From contig WIXG01000012.1 of the NCBI GenBank assembly GCA_009869945.1, positions 186,001 to 250,000 on the forward strand: DNA of 64,000 bases, written 5' to 3'. A program made the translations under genes and the position numbers. The notes below the pieces were generated by a model that worked only from the letters and a program-made list of their open reading frames with translations, searched no databases and was not told where the DNA came from. The stretch is from Mesaphorura yosii. Lineage: Eukaryota > Arthropoda > Collembola > Poduromorpha > Tullbergiidae. Positions within the stretch are counted from its first letter, which is position 1, and each line of letters opens with the position of its first letter. Positions 50,174 through 61,228 of this stretch are shown here, in pieces.

Positions 50174-53021
50174 ATGAGTCGGAACAACATTTTACTACTA
50201 AGGACTTATTTGAGTCAGCAACAAAGGTCATTCAAGGCCAAGAAAGGTCTCTCCTATTTCTTGTCAACCACACCAAAGTCTGGGCACGGGGAACATGGAC
50301 AATCCCTCAGAAGTTTTAATCCGTCGTTATCTTTTACTCGGTACGTCAAATCAGCTGCTTACGATGCTTCCCTTATAATGTTAGATTGCCTGAACTAAAT
50401 ATTCTCCTGTATGTGTGGCACTGCAGAAGGCACTCAACTTCGCATTTATCATCGTGGTCGAATTCAAAAGCAGTGACTAACAGCTTGGACAAGAACAATG
50501 GGCTCCTGGCCCGAATTCCTGGCAAATTAAAGAAGCAGAGCTCATTACGCTATTCTTCACTTCCACCACATATTACTGTTGCTCTTCCGGCGTTGTCTCC
50601 CACGATGGAAATGGGTACCATCATCAGTTGGGAAAAGAAAGAAGGTGACTTTTGTTACAGCCACAGCATTTAAATTGCCAGTCCGGAGGCGTTCTGGAGC
50701 CAACTAAACGAAACCTTGATTTTTCAGGTGACAAGATTAACGAGGGCGACTTACTTTGCGAAATCGAGACTGACAAAGCAACAATGGGGTTCGAAACACC
50801 GGAAGAAGGATATCTGGCCAAGATTGTTATTCAAGCTGGGACTAAAGACGTCCCTGTTGGGAAGGTAATTGAAGCCCAAGGTTCTCTGGAATTCAATAAT
50901 TGAATACTTAGACATCTTCTTGATTTCAGGTCGTGTGCGTCATTGTTGAAAGTGCTGATGCTGTCGCAGCATTTAAAGACTATTCACCGGGTGCAGCTGG
51001 TTCCGCCGCGCCAGCACCAACCGCTACTGCGTCCGCGACTGCACCGGCCGCTGCCGCTTCGACTGCTGCACCTGCAGGGAACTTTCCACAGCATATTACT
51101 GTGGCTCTCCCAGCATTGTCCCCCACGATGGAAATGGGCACGATTGTCAGCTGGGAAAAGAAAGAAGGTACATCGCACAAACGTAAATTATGCTGATTTG
51201 TGTGTGTTGCGAGCTTAACGTAATATGATTTGTGATCACAGGTGATAAACTGAACGAGGGTGACTTACTTTGTGAAATTGAAACCGACAAAGCAACAATG
51301 GGGTTCGAAACACCGGAAGAAGGATATCTGGCTAAGATTGTAGTCCAGGCTGGGGCCAAAGACGTCCCTGTTGGGAAGGTACTTGAAATCTCTCAATTTT
51401 ATCATTTATCTGCGATCTGAGTAAACTTTTCATGTCATATCTTTAGGTTGTATGTGTAATTGTGGAAAGTGCTGATATGGTGGCGGCGTTTAAAGATTAT
51501 ATACCTGGTGGAGCTCCTGCAGCCCCCCTACCGAAAGCTGCTGCTGCTGCATCCACACCTGCGCCATTAGCACCACGTGCAGCCGCTCCAGCAGCAAGTG
51601 CCCCAACACCAGCACCCTTAGGTGGTCGTGTATTTGCTTCTCCGTTGGCCAGGTCTTTAGCAGCAGAGAAGGGAATAAGTCTTGACAGTATTGGAGCGGG
51701 TACTGGAATGTTTGGTTCTGTCCGTGCTAGTGACTTAAAGGGCGCATCGGCTGGAGATGCTCGAGCGCCAACTGTGGCAAAAGGTGCAGCTCCTCGAGCA
51801 TCGGCCGCAACAGGAGCTGGAGCTTTCACCGACCATCCTGTCTCAAGCATACGAGGCGTCATTGCGAAGCGTCTGCTTCAATCTAAACAGGTATGGGTAC
51901 AGTCTCCAATTGGCGCCAAATGTGTAAGCTTACTAATCATGCAATTATCGTTGCAGACAATTCCCCACTACTATTTAACGCAAGAAATTGAGATGGACAC
52001 AGTACTTCGACTGAGATCACAATTTAACAAGGAATTGGAACGAGAAAAAGTAAAGCTCTCTGTCAACGACTTTGTGATCAAAGCGGCAGCCATGGCATGC
52101 GTCCGAGTTCCTGAGGCAAACTCAAGCTGGATGGAAACCGTTATCAGACAGTAAGTACGAATATCGTTAATTCTGCCGAGACAAATTGTCTGTGAGAGCC
52201 AGAAGCCAACAATTATGTTTTTATGTTTTGTTGTACAGATTCAACTCTGTTGATGTTAGTGTGGCTGTCAGCACTGACAATGGTCTGATCACACCCATTG
52301 TGTTTGGAGCAGACACGAAGGGTTTAATCGAGATTAGCTCAGATGTGAAGGAATTGGCTGGGAAGGCGAGAGCAGGAAAATTGCAACCACACGAGTTTCA
52401 GGTGAGTAATTGTCATTGCCATTAATGAGAAATGCTTACGTGCAGCAGCTGCAGGCCCTAATCTTTCTCCTGTACAGGGAGGCACGTTCACTGTTTCTAA
52501 TCTTGGAATGTATGGTGTTCATCATTTCTCTGCCATTATTAATCCAGGTTAGAAGCAACTTTATTGACAAATCGGTTTAACTTTAACTTTGTACAACAGC
52601 AAATTCTTGCATATGCGCATATGAATATACATTGATTTTGGATCTTTCTTTTCCTGCAGGTCAAGCTTGCATATTAGCGCTGGGTGGAACAACCACTAAA
52701 GTAGTCTTAGCTGATAATGATCAAGGGTAAGTTTTTGTTTTAAGACTTCTTCATGTGATAAATGAGCAGCAGGAACGGCAATGGCGAGATTTCTCTGATT
52801 TTTTCCAGGTTTAAGCAAATATCAATTATGTACGCCACTCTTAGTTGCGACCACCGAGTGATCGATGGGGCTGTAGGTAAGTAAAGTGGAAATGGACCTG
52901 CTGCATCGCGTTGAAGATGATCGGTTTCAGGGACTAACTTATCGATATTTCACTTACAGCCGCACAATGGTTGTCACACTTCAAGCAATACTTAGGAAAC
53001 CCAGCCAGCTGTCTTCTATAA
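50174..53021 (+). CDS. DLAT: Pyruvate dehydrogenase E2, dihydrolipoamide acetyltransferase
   Basis: E2 forms the core of the mitochondrial pyruvate dehydrogenase complex and transfers acetyl groups from lipoyl arms to CoA. Twelve exons: 50174-50340, 50427-50644, 50728-50864, 50930-51167, 51242-51378, 51447-51890, 51957-52150, 52239-52401, 52478-52547, 52660-52726, 52809-52876 and 52960-53021, giving 654 residues (human 647). A basic, Ser/Arg-rich N-terminus suits a mitochondrial presequence. Two lipoyl domains carry the lipoylated lysine in ETDKATMGF at about 145 and 270. Ala/Pro-rich linkers follow each. The E1-binding domain has [18 protein letters not shown]. The catalytic domain ends with the family's CDHRVIDGA (His about 627, Asp about 631). 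The lipoyl exons are close duplicates (see repeats). The start ATG directly follows a splice acceptor. Confidence 0.98.
50728..50864 (+). repeat. Lipoyl exon copy 1 (DLAT exon 3)
   Basis: This 137-base exon is the first copy of a tandem intragenic duplication. Compared by eye with exon 5 it differs at about 16 positions and shares a run of about 47 identical bases around the lipoyl-lysine codon. Intron phases on both sides match the second copy. Confidence 0.85.
51242..51378 (+). repeat. Lipoyl exon copy 2 (DLAT exon 5)
   Basis: Second copy of the lipoyl exon, also 137 bases and with the same flanking intron phases. The preceding exon ends, encoding [18 protein letters not shown], are also nearly the same in the two copies. 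Confidence 0.85.
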
Positions 53022-53396
53022 GCTCTAAGCAGACGCGATGCAGGCATCAGACAACAAACCGACTTGGAAAACTTAATTTGCAAGAGTAACTGAATCCGAA
53101 TTCTGAACTTAACGGTGCAACTTTAGTCTCACTCTAACATAAGCTCAACGCTTCAAATCCCTGTGAGTTCCGTTTTATCTGTAATCTGAATAAGTTCAAG
53201 TGTAAAATCAGACAAAAGTCATTACTGCTAGCTCAGGACGCCGTCTTAATTAGTCTTATTCAAACTAAAAATTAAATAGACGACTGCCTAAAAGTGCTTG
53301 AAACACATGAAACTTTTATTCTAGTCAATTATCTATGGTATATGACGCATCAGAAAGGTAGAACGTGTACGCCCGAAATCCCCGAAACCCGAGCCG
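53022..53396. other. Convergent 3' spacer DLAT/PRPF6
   Basis: A 375-base gap holding both 3' UTRs. ATTAAA on the + strand near 53271-53276 may end DLAT, and AATAAA on the minus strand at 53320-53315 may end PRPF6. If both are used the two mRNAs overlap tail to tail. Confidence 0.5.
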
Positions 53397-56300
53397 TTAT
53401 GTGGGAATGGACAACTCTTTCGCGACCATCTTGAGAATTTCATCTGTCTTGAGTTTCCAGTTCTTGATATTTTTGCTGACTTTGCACCATTCTTCGCCGT
53501 GTTTCGGTTCTGCTTGAATGCAACGCTTCACAATTTCTTCTTGCGATTCCTGAAATTAATTAAACTAACTGAGATCTATCACAAGTGCGCAATAGTTGGC
53601 GAATCTTGATTTGACCCTTACCTCCGTCCCGTGAAGGAGTTCAAACTTGTAGAAATACGCCCATGCATCTCCCAGGTCAGGTTCAATTTTAAGTGTCCTG
53701 TGAAACCATTCTCGGCATTTGCTCAATTTTCGTTCACACCAGAACAGTTTGGATACCGCTAGCAGAACGTGCGGATCATGCTCGCATTTTCGCAACGCGT
53801 CCACACTTTTGGTCTTTCTCTGAGCTCGGCTCTCCATGAAGATCGCTTCTGCCCAAAGCAACCCAGAATTTGGGCACTCTTGCAATGCTTTTGCTAGTAG
53901 CGTTTCGGCAATATCTTTAAGCCCGCCTCGAACTTCAATTCGGACAGACTCCAGCCAGAGACGGTCATTCTGGGGGACGCGCAGCCTTGCCTTGTCCATC
54001 ACTGATCTAGCCTTAATCACGTGTCCTCGTCTCTCTTCAATACTTGTCAGTAGAAGCCACAGCGGGACAGCTGTGGGGCACTTCTTGGTTCCTTCGACAT
54101 AAATATCTCGTGCTTCGTCCAATTTACCCAAACTGTCGGTGATTTGACCTTTCATCATCCATAACTTTGCGCAGTCAGGATACGCCTTTAAGCCTTCTTC
54201 AAGCAATACCAAAGCTTGAGGTAAATCGTTCAACGACCATTCCAATTTGACACTTTTGATGACAACTCTGAATTAGAAATACAAAACTTTACATTTAATA
54301 CAAATTACAAAAATTGGCGACAAGAGTTGAGAAAATTCGCGGGGATTGAATACCTTGGTGTTGGCGCAGATGCTCGAGCTCTTGCTAACAAGCGTCTGGC
54401 TCTTACGTGTTCGTTGTTCTCTGACTCCAATTTCACAGCGGCAAGCCAAATCTCTTCAGAATTCGGATTGGCTTCGAACGCCAATGATAAGATGCTTCTT
54501 GCGGCAGGAACATCGCCCTAAACATGAATTTACATTGCTAATAATTTATTGATACTTGTGAGAAAGTTGGTTTAATTTTTCTTCAAAAGTGGACTTACCG
54601 CTAGCCATTTAGATTTTGCTCCCATGAGCCACAACACTTCGGCCTTCGGACAATTGCTGACAGCTTTTTGTAGAAGGGTCTCTAAACTCTCACGATCACC
54701 ATGAGTCTTCTCGAAATATGCAGCTTTAATCCAAATGCTTTTCTTCGTAGGGAACACAGTTAGGGCGTGAGAGTAAATTGCTCGGGCGCATTCCACAGCC
54801 CCCTGAAACAAAAAGCATGCACATGTTGCAGACCCGGGACTTCTGTGAAAATGTCTGTAGCCACTTTACGGTTCTCCATGACTTTACCTTTGAAGCACAA
54901 TTGTCAGCATCTTCCAACCACGTCTCCTTCCTTTCTTCGTCTTCCAAACCGTGCCCAATCATTAATTTTACAATTGCTCTGCAAGTAAGGACCGACTCCG
55001 CCTTGTCGCATTCTATTGCATCGTCCAGCCACTGAGTTCTTGTCAGCTCAACTCCGTTTGCGGTTAAGGAACTGATGGCTCTCTCCACAATTTTCTCCAC
55101 CATCTGCGTGTTCCCGTGCGCTTCTTCCAGTTTAGCTGCTGTTATCCAAATCAGACGATCGGTTGGAATATTCTGGCGAGCTTTGTTCAATACTTTCCGA
55201 GCGTTCTCGTATGTTTCAAGCCTGGCCAGGGCAAGCCACAACTCAACACTCGAGGGACAGCATTCAACGGCACGAGCCAGTAAGATCTTTGCATCTTCTG
55301 GTTCCTCCAATTCCACTGCTGCCTTCCACAAACGAACACTGTTTGGTATATGCTCGAGAGCTTTGCGGTATACTTTCTTCTTAGCCTTGTTTTCGGTTTC
55401 AAGATCAGCAGCTTTTGCCCAAATCCTGACAGACGTTGGAATATGTCGGACAGCCTGCGCGATTATAGATTTCGAGACATCGGGTGGCTGCAATCTTGCC
55501 GCTTCGAGCCATAAATCTTCTGAATTTGGATTGACTTCGCATCCCTTCATAATCAAATTGCGTGCTGTTTGAACTTTTCCAGTAACTTCCTCCAATCGGG
55601 CAGATGCAACCCATGCGGGTGGATGATTTGGATTTGTTTCACGCACGGACTTCAAGAGAAGACGAGCCTTTTTGATGTCACTAGATAAAACGACGAGAAT
55701 TAAATCAAATCCGCTGCTCATTTTTCATTTAAATAACTGAATCTTTGGACTTACTTTATGTCTCCACCATAAGTTGGAATCATGGACTGCAGATCAGTTA
55801 AATATCCCTTCGGATCGACGACTGTCTGACCGGTGACGGAGTCAGAAACTTGACTCAACTTCACATTCATCAGGGTGTTACGGGCTTGACCAATCTTTCT
55901 CAAGTCAAGATCTGCGGCTGGAGTTGAAATTCCAGGGAATGCACTCGCCAGGCCTGAGGAAGGGTCAATCGTTGTGACACTTTCTCCTCCCAGGTTTCTA
56001 GCTAATACCGAGTCTGGCAAAGGCGTGAATCTGTAAAGACCCATAAACATTGTTAGTTCTGGTCTGGTAACTTCGTGAAGTGTATAATTATTTAGCCTGA
56101 ACGCACTTTTCTGCCCGCGGATTTCGCTGCTTCTTGTTTCTGGCATCTCCAACTTCGGGTATGCTGTTCCATTCATCTTCACTTACTGTCGAGAGTGCAC
56201 GCCTTAAGTCACTAAATTGCTGCTGAATCTTTGGCCGTTCTTGGCGGTATCGCTCGAGAACCTCTGCAATAATCAGGTTCAAATTGCGGTATACATTGTG

Positions 56301-56865
56301 ATATTATAATGATGATGAAACAGAAAAATAGCAAACCTTTCAATTTCTTGTCACGATAATCCTTCCTCTTCTCGTCCATTCTTTGATCAATGGCGTCATA
56401 AATCTGATCTGCTTCTTCATCATCCTTATCGTAAGGATCTTTGTTGAAAAGTGATCCACCATAACCAGAAAACTGAAAAATGTGGCACATTAGACTGACG
56501 TTGATTTAAAATACTAACTTCTAGAACTAACCTCATCGTAATTAGAATCGTTTAGATCCTCCTCTTCTTCTTCCTCCTGCTCCTTGTCCTTCTTTCTCTT
56601 ATTTGGTGGGGCATGACGATCGTCTGATACGTCTGTGGCATCCCTTGCGGGTCCAATATCGGAACGTGTTGTGAAGCCAGTCGCACTACAACGAAAACGA
56701 GTTAATCAAACCGATCACGGTAAATTAACATATATCATTCCAATTTATCAAAATCTCCTACCCTCTTCCAACACCAGCAACATAGCCGGCTGGACTCGGC
56801 GCTCCGAGAAAGTGCTTCTTCGGCTTACTGACAGGCGCCACGGGCACTATTGGCGGCGCAGACAT
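53397..56865 (-). CDS. PRPF6: Pre-mRNA-processing factor 6 (U5 snRNP)
   Basis: PRPF6 bridges U5 and U4/U6 in the tri-snRNP of the spliceosome. Ten exons: 56865-56762, 56685-56532, 56472-56337, 56263-56107, 56030-55755, 55680-54888, 54802-54599, 54517-54354, 54267-53622 and 53549-53397, giving 842 residues (human 941). The N-terminal PRP1 domain has [65 protein letters not shown] and [23 protein letters not shown]-like repeats begin near residue 190 ([20 protein letters not shown]) and run to the end, including [20 protein letters not shown] and [18 protein letters not shown]. The shortfall against human is mainly in the N-terminal region, which lacks the Gly/Pro/Tyr-rich insert. It sits downstream of Flower on the same strand, 1.2 kb away. 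Confidence 0.97.
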
Positions 56866-58084
56866 GTCACTTGCTTAGAAATTAACACAAAAAGTCAACA
56901 ATTGAAACAATAATTTTGCGTGTGAGTGGTCGATAATTAACTTGAAGCCAGACAAAAGCTGACACAAGAACTCGACGTTTTCCGACGGCGTTTGTAATTT
57001 CGTGCGAGAAAGATGAAATAATCTTTGTTGTATGTAAACAGTTCGAGAAGCAGTTTCGTTCATACGCGTATGCAATTCAGTCAACAATGACAGTTTTAAA
57101 ACTGAACTGATTATTTATTCAATTTGCTCGCCACATTCATAATTCTTGGTTTCTTAATTACAAGATCCATACTTAACACACAATTAGTTCAATGTTGTCA
57201 AATTCTTGACAGACCATTAACGAAGATAAATAAATTAGATGCTTTTCATATTGATTAGTTACTGCTGACCGATCTCTCATGTTTACGATATGTTAAATTA
57301 ATTAGTTGCATGCCAAAATTGCCAAAATAAGGTTAACAGATTACTGAAGTCAATTACGTATTCTTCTCTCCAGTGAAAGTCACTTAAATGTTATTATCTC
57401 CGACTATAGCAAGTTACTGAGTTCTAATATTCAAGTACAGTGCTAAATTAGTTAATAGATCCGTATGTATTAAGATTATATTAACAACTACCCGTTTACT
57501 ACTAAGACAAGATTACAAGTATTTATCCTTTCCAATTATGGCTACTCGCTTAATTTACTGACTCCAATCCAGTAATTGACTCTCGAACATCAAGGATTGG
57601 GATAACTTCGTTATTCGTCTTCCTTTCTTTTTGCGTACAATCGTAAACTAAAATGTCTCGATCGGCCACACCATTAATAAAATAAAAAAAATATGCGTAA
57701 CGGTTTAGATCCGTAAACAAAGACTGATTAAAATTCGCATTTGCATGTCTTTTCGTTACATAAATCAATTTCCACCGTTGGAATATTGGAATGGCTTAAA
57801 CATCATGACACAGAAACAAAGTTGAGTCCGCACATATTCTGGACTCTGGAATATTGGGAACTAAAGATCATTTATATAGAAATTCTACTGTATTACTTTA
57901 TTGTACTTTGGTCTTAAGTAGCAACATGCATTTAAATTAACTAAAGACCCATTGATGGTCGTAACTTTGACTAAAACATGCAAAGGCAAATAAATTATTG
58001 GTACATTCAAGAGACGAGAATACATTGAAACCAAAGTAAAGTCAAGTCAATTCTATCACAATTCACATATTTCTCCGAGCCTTC
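56866..58084. other. Spacer Flower/PRPF6
   Basis: AT-rich, 1.2 kb, without a supported gene. It holds the Flower 3' UTR (a minus-strand AATAAA at 57902-57897 suits the long isoform) and the PRPF6 promoter near 56.9-57.2 kb. Confidence 0.45.
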
Positions 58085-60119
58085 TCACTGGAATGGATTG
58101 TATGGAGTGCTGGGAACTGGATTCACACTTCCAGACACCACAGAACCGCTTGGATTGTATGCTGGAGTTTGCAGCGTGGCGGTCGTGTACGAAGTATCCC
58201 ATCCTGGACGCGCACCTCCACTGGAATTGGACTTCGAGTTGCTCTCCGAGTAGGATGGCGGTGGACCGTGATTTTGTGATGAATCAATTTGGTAGGATTT
58301 TTCAAACGGCGAGACGGGGTTCGGTTTCGGGTCACGAAGATTATCGACAAGTCCGGCCTTATCAATTGAAGCTGCAGTGGGAGCAGGGCCGGTCATTGCT
58401 TGAGCAGTTCGTGCCATTTCTTCTCTTGACGCCCTTTTGGGTCGTAAATGAAAAATGAAATTAAAATGTGGAAGGAATAAATTTCTGCGCATGCAAAATG
58501 GCAAATTAATTACTAACTAAAATAGCGTGATTAGTAATTATTAGGGCAATTTTGCGCATGCGTCAGAATCAAATTATTGTCTATGTGCAGCGTTACGACA
58601 GAAGTGACGAATGTCAGGTGGATTCGTGCATTCAAGAGGCAGGAAACGGAGAAAGGTGTACAATCTAAATACCCAACTACATTTTCGGCAACATTTCGTT
58701 GCACATTGAAATTTTACAGGATAAAGTGTCAACAACACAAAGAAGCAAAAACAAGTACTAGGGAGAAGAGGAATCAATAGTTATTGGATCCCCAGATTTC
58801 AGGGTCATCAACCAAACTCTGGTTTGGAGGGTAGGATTGCCCCTCTTTCCCAAGCTGGGTGCCCCCAGGACCACCGGCAGCAGTTTGAAGCATCATTTCT
58901 CTTGGCGCTCTGTTAGTGTTAGTTAGCATTTATCAGTTAGTGGTAAACCAGCATATTATTCCAATCTTAGGCAAGCGGATTATTAGGAAAATTAGGGTGA
59001 ATGCTGCTAATGCTGATTTTCTTTATGGATTCAGGGGCTAGTTTCAGAATTCGAGCCATTTTAACAATTTTACTTTACTTACTTCTTTCCGAGGGCCAGA
59101 AATCCGTAGACTACGCCCGTAGCGATGATCAAGCCACTTCCAAGGAATGTGCTCACGCCCATGCAGAAAATTAGGCTTGGCAATGGAGCACTACAAGAGG
59201 CAAGATAGTATGCATAAAGAATCTGAACCAACAACTGTAGTTGATAAACTGATTAACAAACTTACGCAACGTAAACGGCAGCTTTAATGTACAGTGGTTT
59301 ACTTTGGATCCGACTCGTGATGGCCTGTACATGATCCACGAAAAAGAAACAGCAGGGTGATTCAATCGTTGTAACAACAAACCCGACCAGTCTATAAATG
59401 CATACAAAGGACAATTATAATTTCTGGAGCAATGCAACTAATATCTGCAATTATTAATGAGGAATCTGCAGCCGCAGTTTCTGAAAACCCAGGCAGTCAC
59501 TCACATTTGCCATATGCTGAAAATGATGCATGTAGGAGAGAACACACTGAAGATTGTATTTGTTGCGCCAAGGAGCATCGCCACTGAAAATAAAATTAAA
59601 CCAGGGGACCATTAACAACTCCACATTACATTGCACACAGTGACTCCAGTGATAAAGTTCCAGTCGCCATCGCCATATCCAGAATTTAAAGATTCAACAC
59701 TTCATTCTACGTTCAGCATCAGCTTCAGTTGCCTCAGGCCTCATAAGAGTGAGATAAGTGAGATTCATTAGCTGGCAAGCGCAGATTAGATAACGGCAGT
59801 GCTGATAGATATTACATATGAAACAATGTATAGTGAACGCGACAGTGGCAGATGCTTGCTAGCCTCACTCTAATAGAGCAAATAGCGTGAATTTCGCGAT
59901 CATTCCCTATTCTCTTACAATTGTCGTTTTGTCGTAATGCGTCACAAGCATTTAGCATGACATTTATGATGTGCATATAAATAGGAACTTACATCCACCA
60001 GCAATTGTTCCCAGACCTCTGACACCGTATTTGATGTACCAGGGTTGCTCTTCTGGGGGTTTATTGGGATCCGCCGCGGCTCCAGCCTCAAGATTGGCGG
60101 CAATGTTCTGGAAATTCAT
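58085..60119 (-). CDS. fwe: Flower (CACFD1-like) membrane protein, long C-terminal isoform
   Basis: Flower is a small multi-pass protein of vesicles and plasma membrane, reported as a calcium channel and, in Drosophila, as a marker of cell fitness through isoforms with different C-termini. Exons: 60119-59993, 59583-59505, 59391-59266, 59190-59083 and 58433-58085, giving 262 residues. Landmarks: EEQPWYIKYGVRGLGTIAGG, FSVFSPTCIIFSIWQ, LVGFVVTTIESPCCFFF (the conserved glutamate/cysteine segment), SKPLYIKAAVYV and LGSGLIIATGVVYGFLALGK. This version continues with KASREEMARTAQAMTG, like the fly KKASATDMR block, and ends in a long polar tail with a PPPSY (PPxY) motif and terminal NPFQ. The last acceptor is the AG at 58435-58434. 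The frame is exactly divisible by three. Confidence 0.9.
58485..58562. repeat. Imperfect inverted repeat between Flower last exons
   Basis: Left arm about 58485-58516 and right arm about 58531-58562 are imperfect reverse complements around a loop of about 14 bases. The inner stem pairs AATTACTAA with TTAGTAATT exactly; outward there are GCAAAAT/ATTTTGC and GCATGC/GCATGC blocks, interrupted by a few mismatches and small bulges. It could be a small MITE remnant or an RNA hairpin. No clear target-site duplication is seen. Confidence 0.6.
58774..60119 (-). CDS. fwe: Flower, alternative short C-terminal isoform
   Basis: The same first four exons can splice in phase to a different last exon at 58909-58774, giving 191 residues. 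This exon begins KAPREMMLQTAAGG, clearly related in position and sequence to KASREEMARTAQAM of the other last exon. It then runs through a Gly/Pro-rich stretch (PGGTQLGKEGQSYPP) to DDPEIWGSNNY and a TGA stop. Both choices keep the frame and stop cleanly, so this is best read as alternative last coding exons. No AATAAA is evident shortly after the short exon, so this isoform may use a variant signal or the distal one. Which isoform dominates cannot be told from sequence. Confidence 0.75.
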
Positions 60120-61228
60120 GTTGTCTTGTCACAAGGAAGAAGTGCTCGGGAAAATTTCAGGGCTCTGCTGCTTTTCTTATTTTCTGCCTGTCCTGTTATT
60201 TACAACCACACCTATAAAAATGGATACGATTCGATTGATTTGATGATTTATCCGGTTAACAGCGTCTTGTTCGCGCCAAACTGACAATGTCACTTACGCG
60301 ATTGACATAAAGTAGGCAGCTTATGCACTCGTGAGTTACCTCTTAACCCTGATTAAGGATTCGCCAAATTCACGTATGTGAGGGCCGCACCGTGAAGTTG
60401 CAAGTTGCAAGATAGCAGCCGAGGGTCTGAATGAGCTTTTGTACTGTACTTTAAGGAGCTTGAACTCTTCAGCTGTGCTGTCTTTGGTAATTACAAAATA
60501 AACCACCCAAAAGTCGTAATCGCAATCGAAATCGTTGAATAATGAAAATCGCTTGATTATTCATCAACTGCTTGACTGCTGCTGCTCACAGCTCACAGTT
60601 CTACAGAAAGAACCAACTCTTTCAGTACACTCACAGCCAACGTGTACTAACTCACGCATCACGAGATCTTCCTCTCTTGCATGGCTTTACTAGTGGCCGC
60701 CTGGGATTGGGATTCGGCTGGTCGTCGGCTCGGAGAGTAAAGGGGTAATTGTATTGTGTATAAGTTCTAACAGTAAATTAACAGATAGTAAAAGCACAAA
60801 CCCCTTTCGCAGCAGCAGAGCGAATTTGGTGCAGCAGGTGATGAACATTTTCAGTGTCAACTTCATTTCATTCAATGCATTCTCGTCTCGCATTCATTCT
60901 GCATTGCTGAACATTTTACATTGGATACAACACAATATGGTATCTCTGAAACCACTGAATATTTTTTAACTTATGATTTCGTAGGCACACTAGTTTACAA
61001 TTCGCGAAAAGTTTAAAGCTTTGAGCAACAGTGGCTGTTATCACACGTCGACTTTCCTCGTTGTACTCGTATCAGTGGCAGTGCATTCGTATTTTGTACG
61101 TTGCAGGCCGTAAATGACACCATTATTAAGTAACCCAATTGCAGTTGTGCTGCTGTAGCAAGTGACCTGTACATCGTAACGCTCATCGCGAGTTTACAAC
61201 ACAACAGGTGGAACTGTAACTGATTAAA
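60120..61228. other. Divergent spacer Flower/SEC16
   Basis: 1.1 kb between opposite start codons. It holds both promoters and leaders; no gene, tRNA or repeat is supported. Short open frames at 60690-60893 and 61013-61312 (-) have no recognisable features. Confidence 0.45.

Noticed and set aside
58085-58433. SCAMP-like protein suggested by the PPPSY and NPF tail
   Set aside because: Upstream exons carry Flower/CACFD1 signatures, not SCAMP transmembrane blocks.
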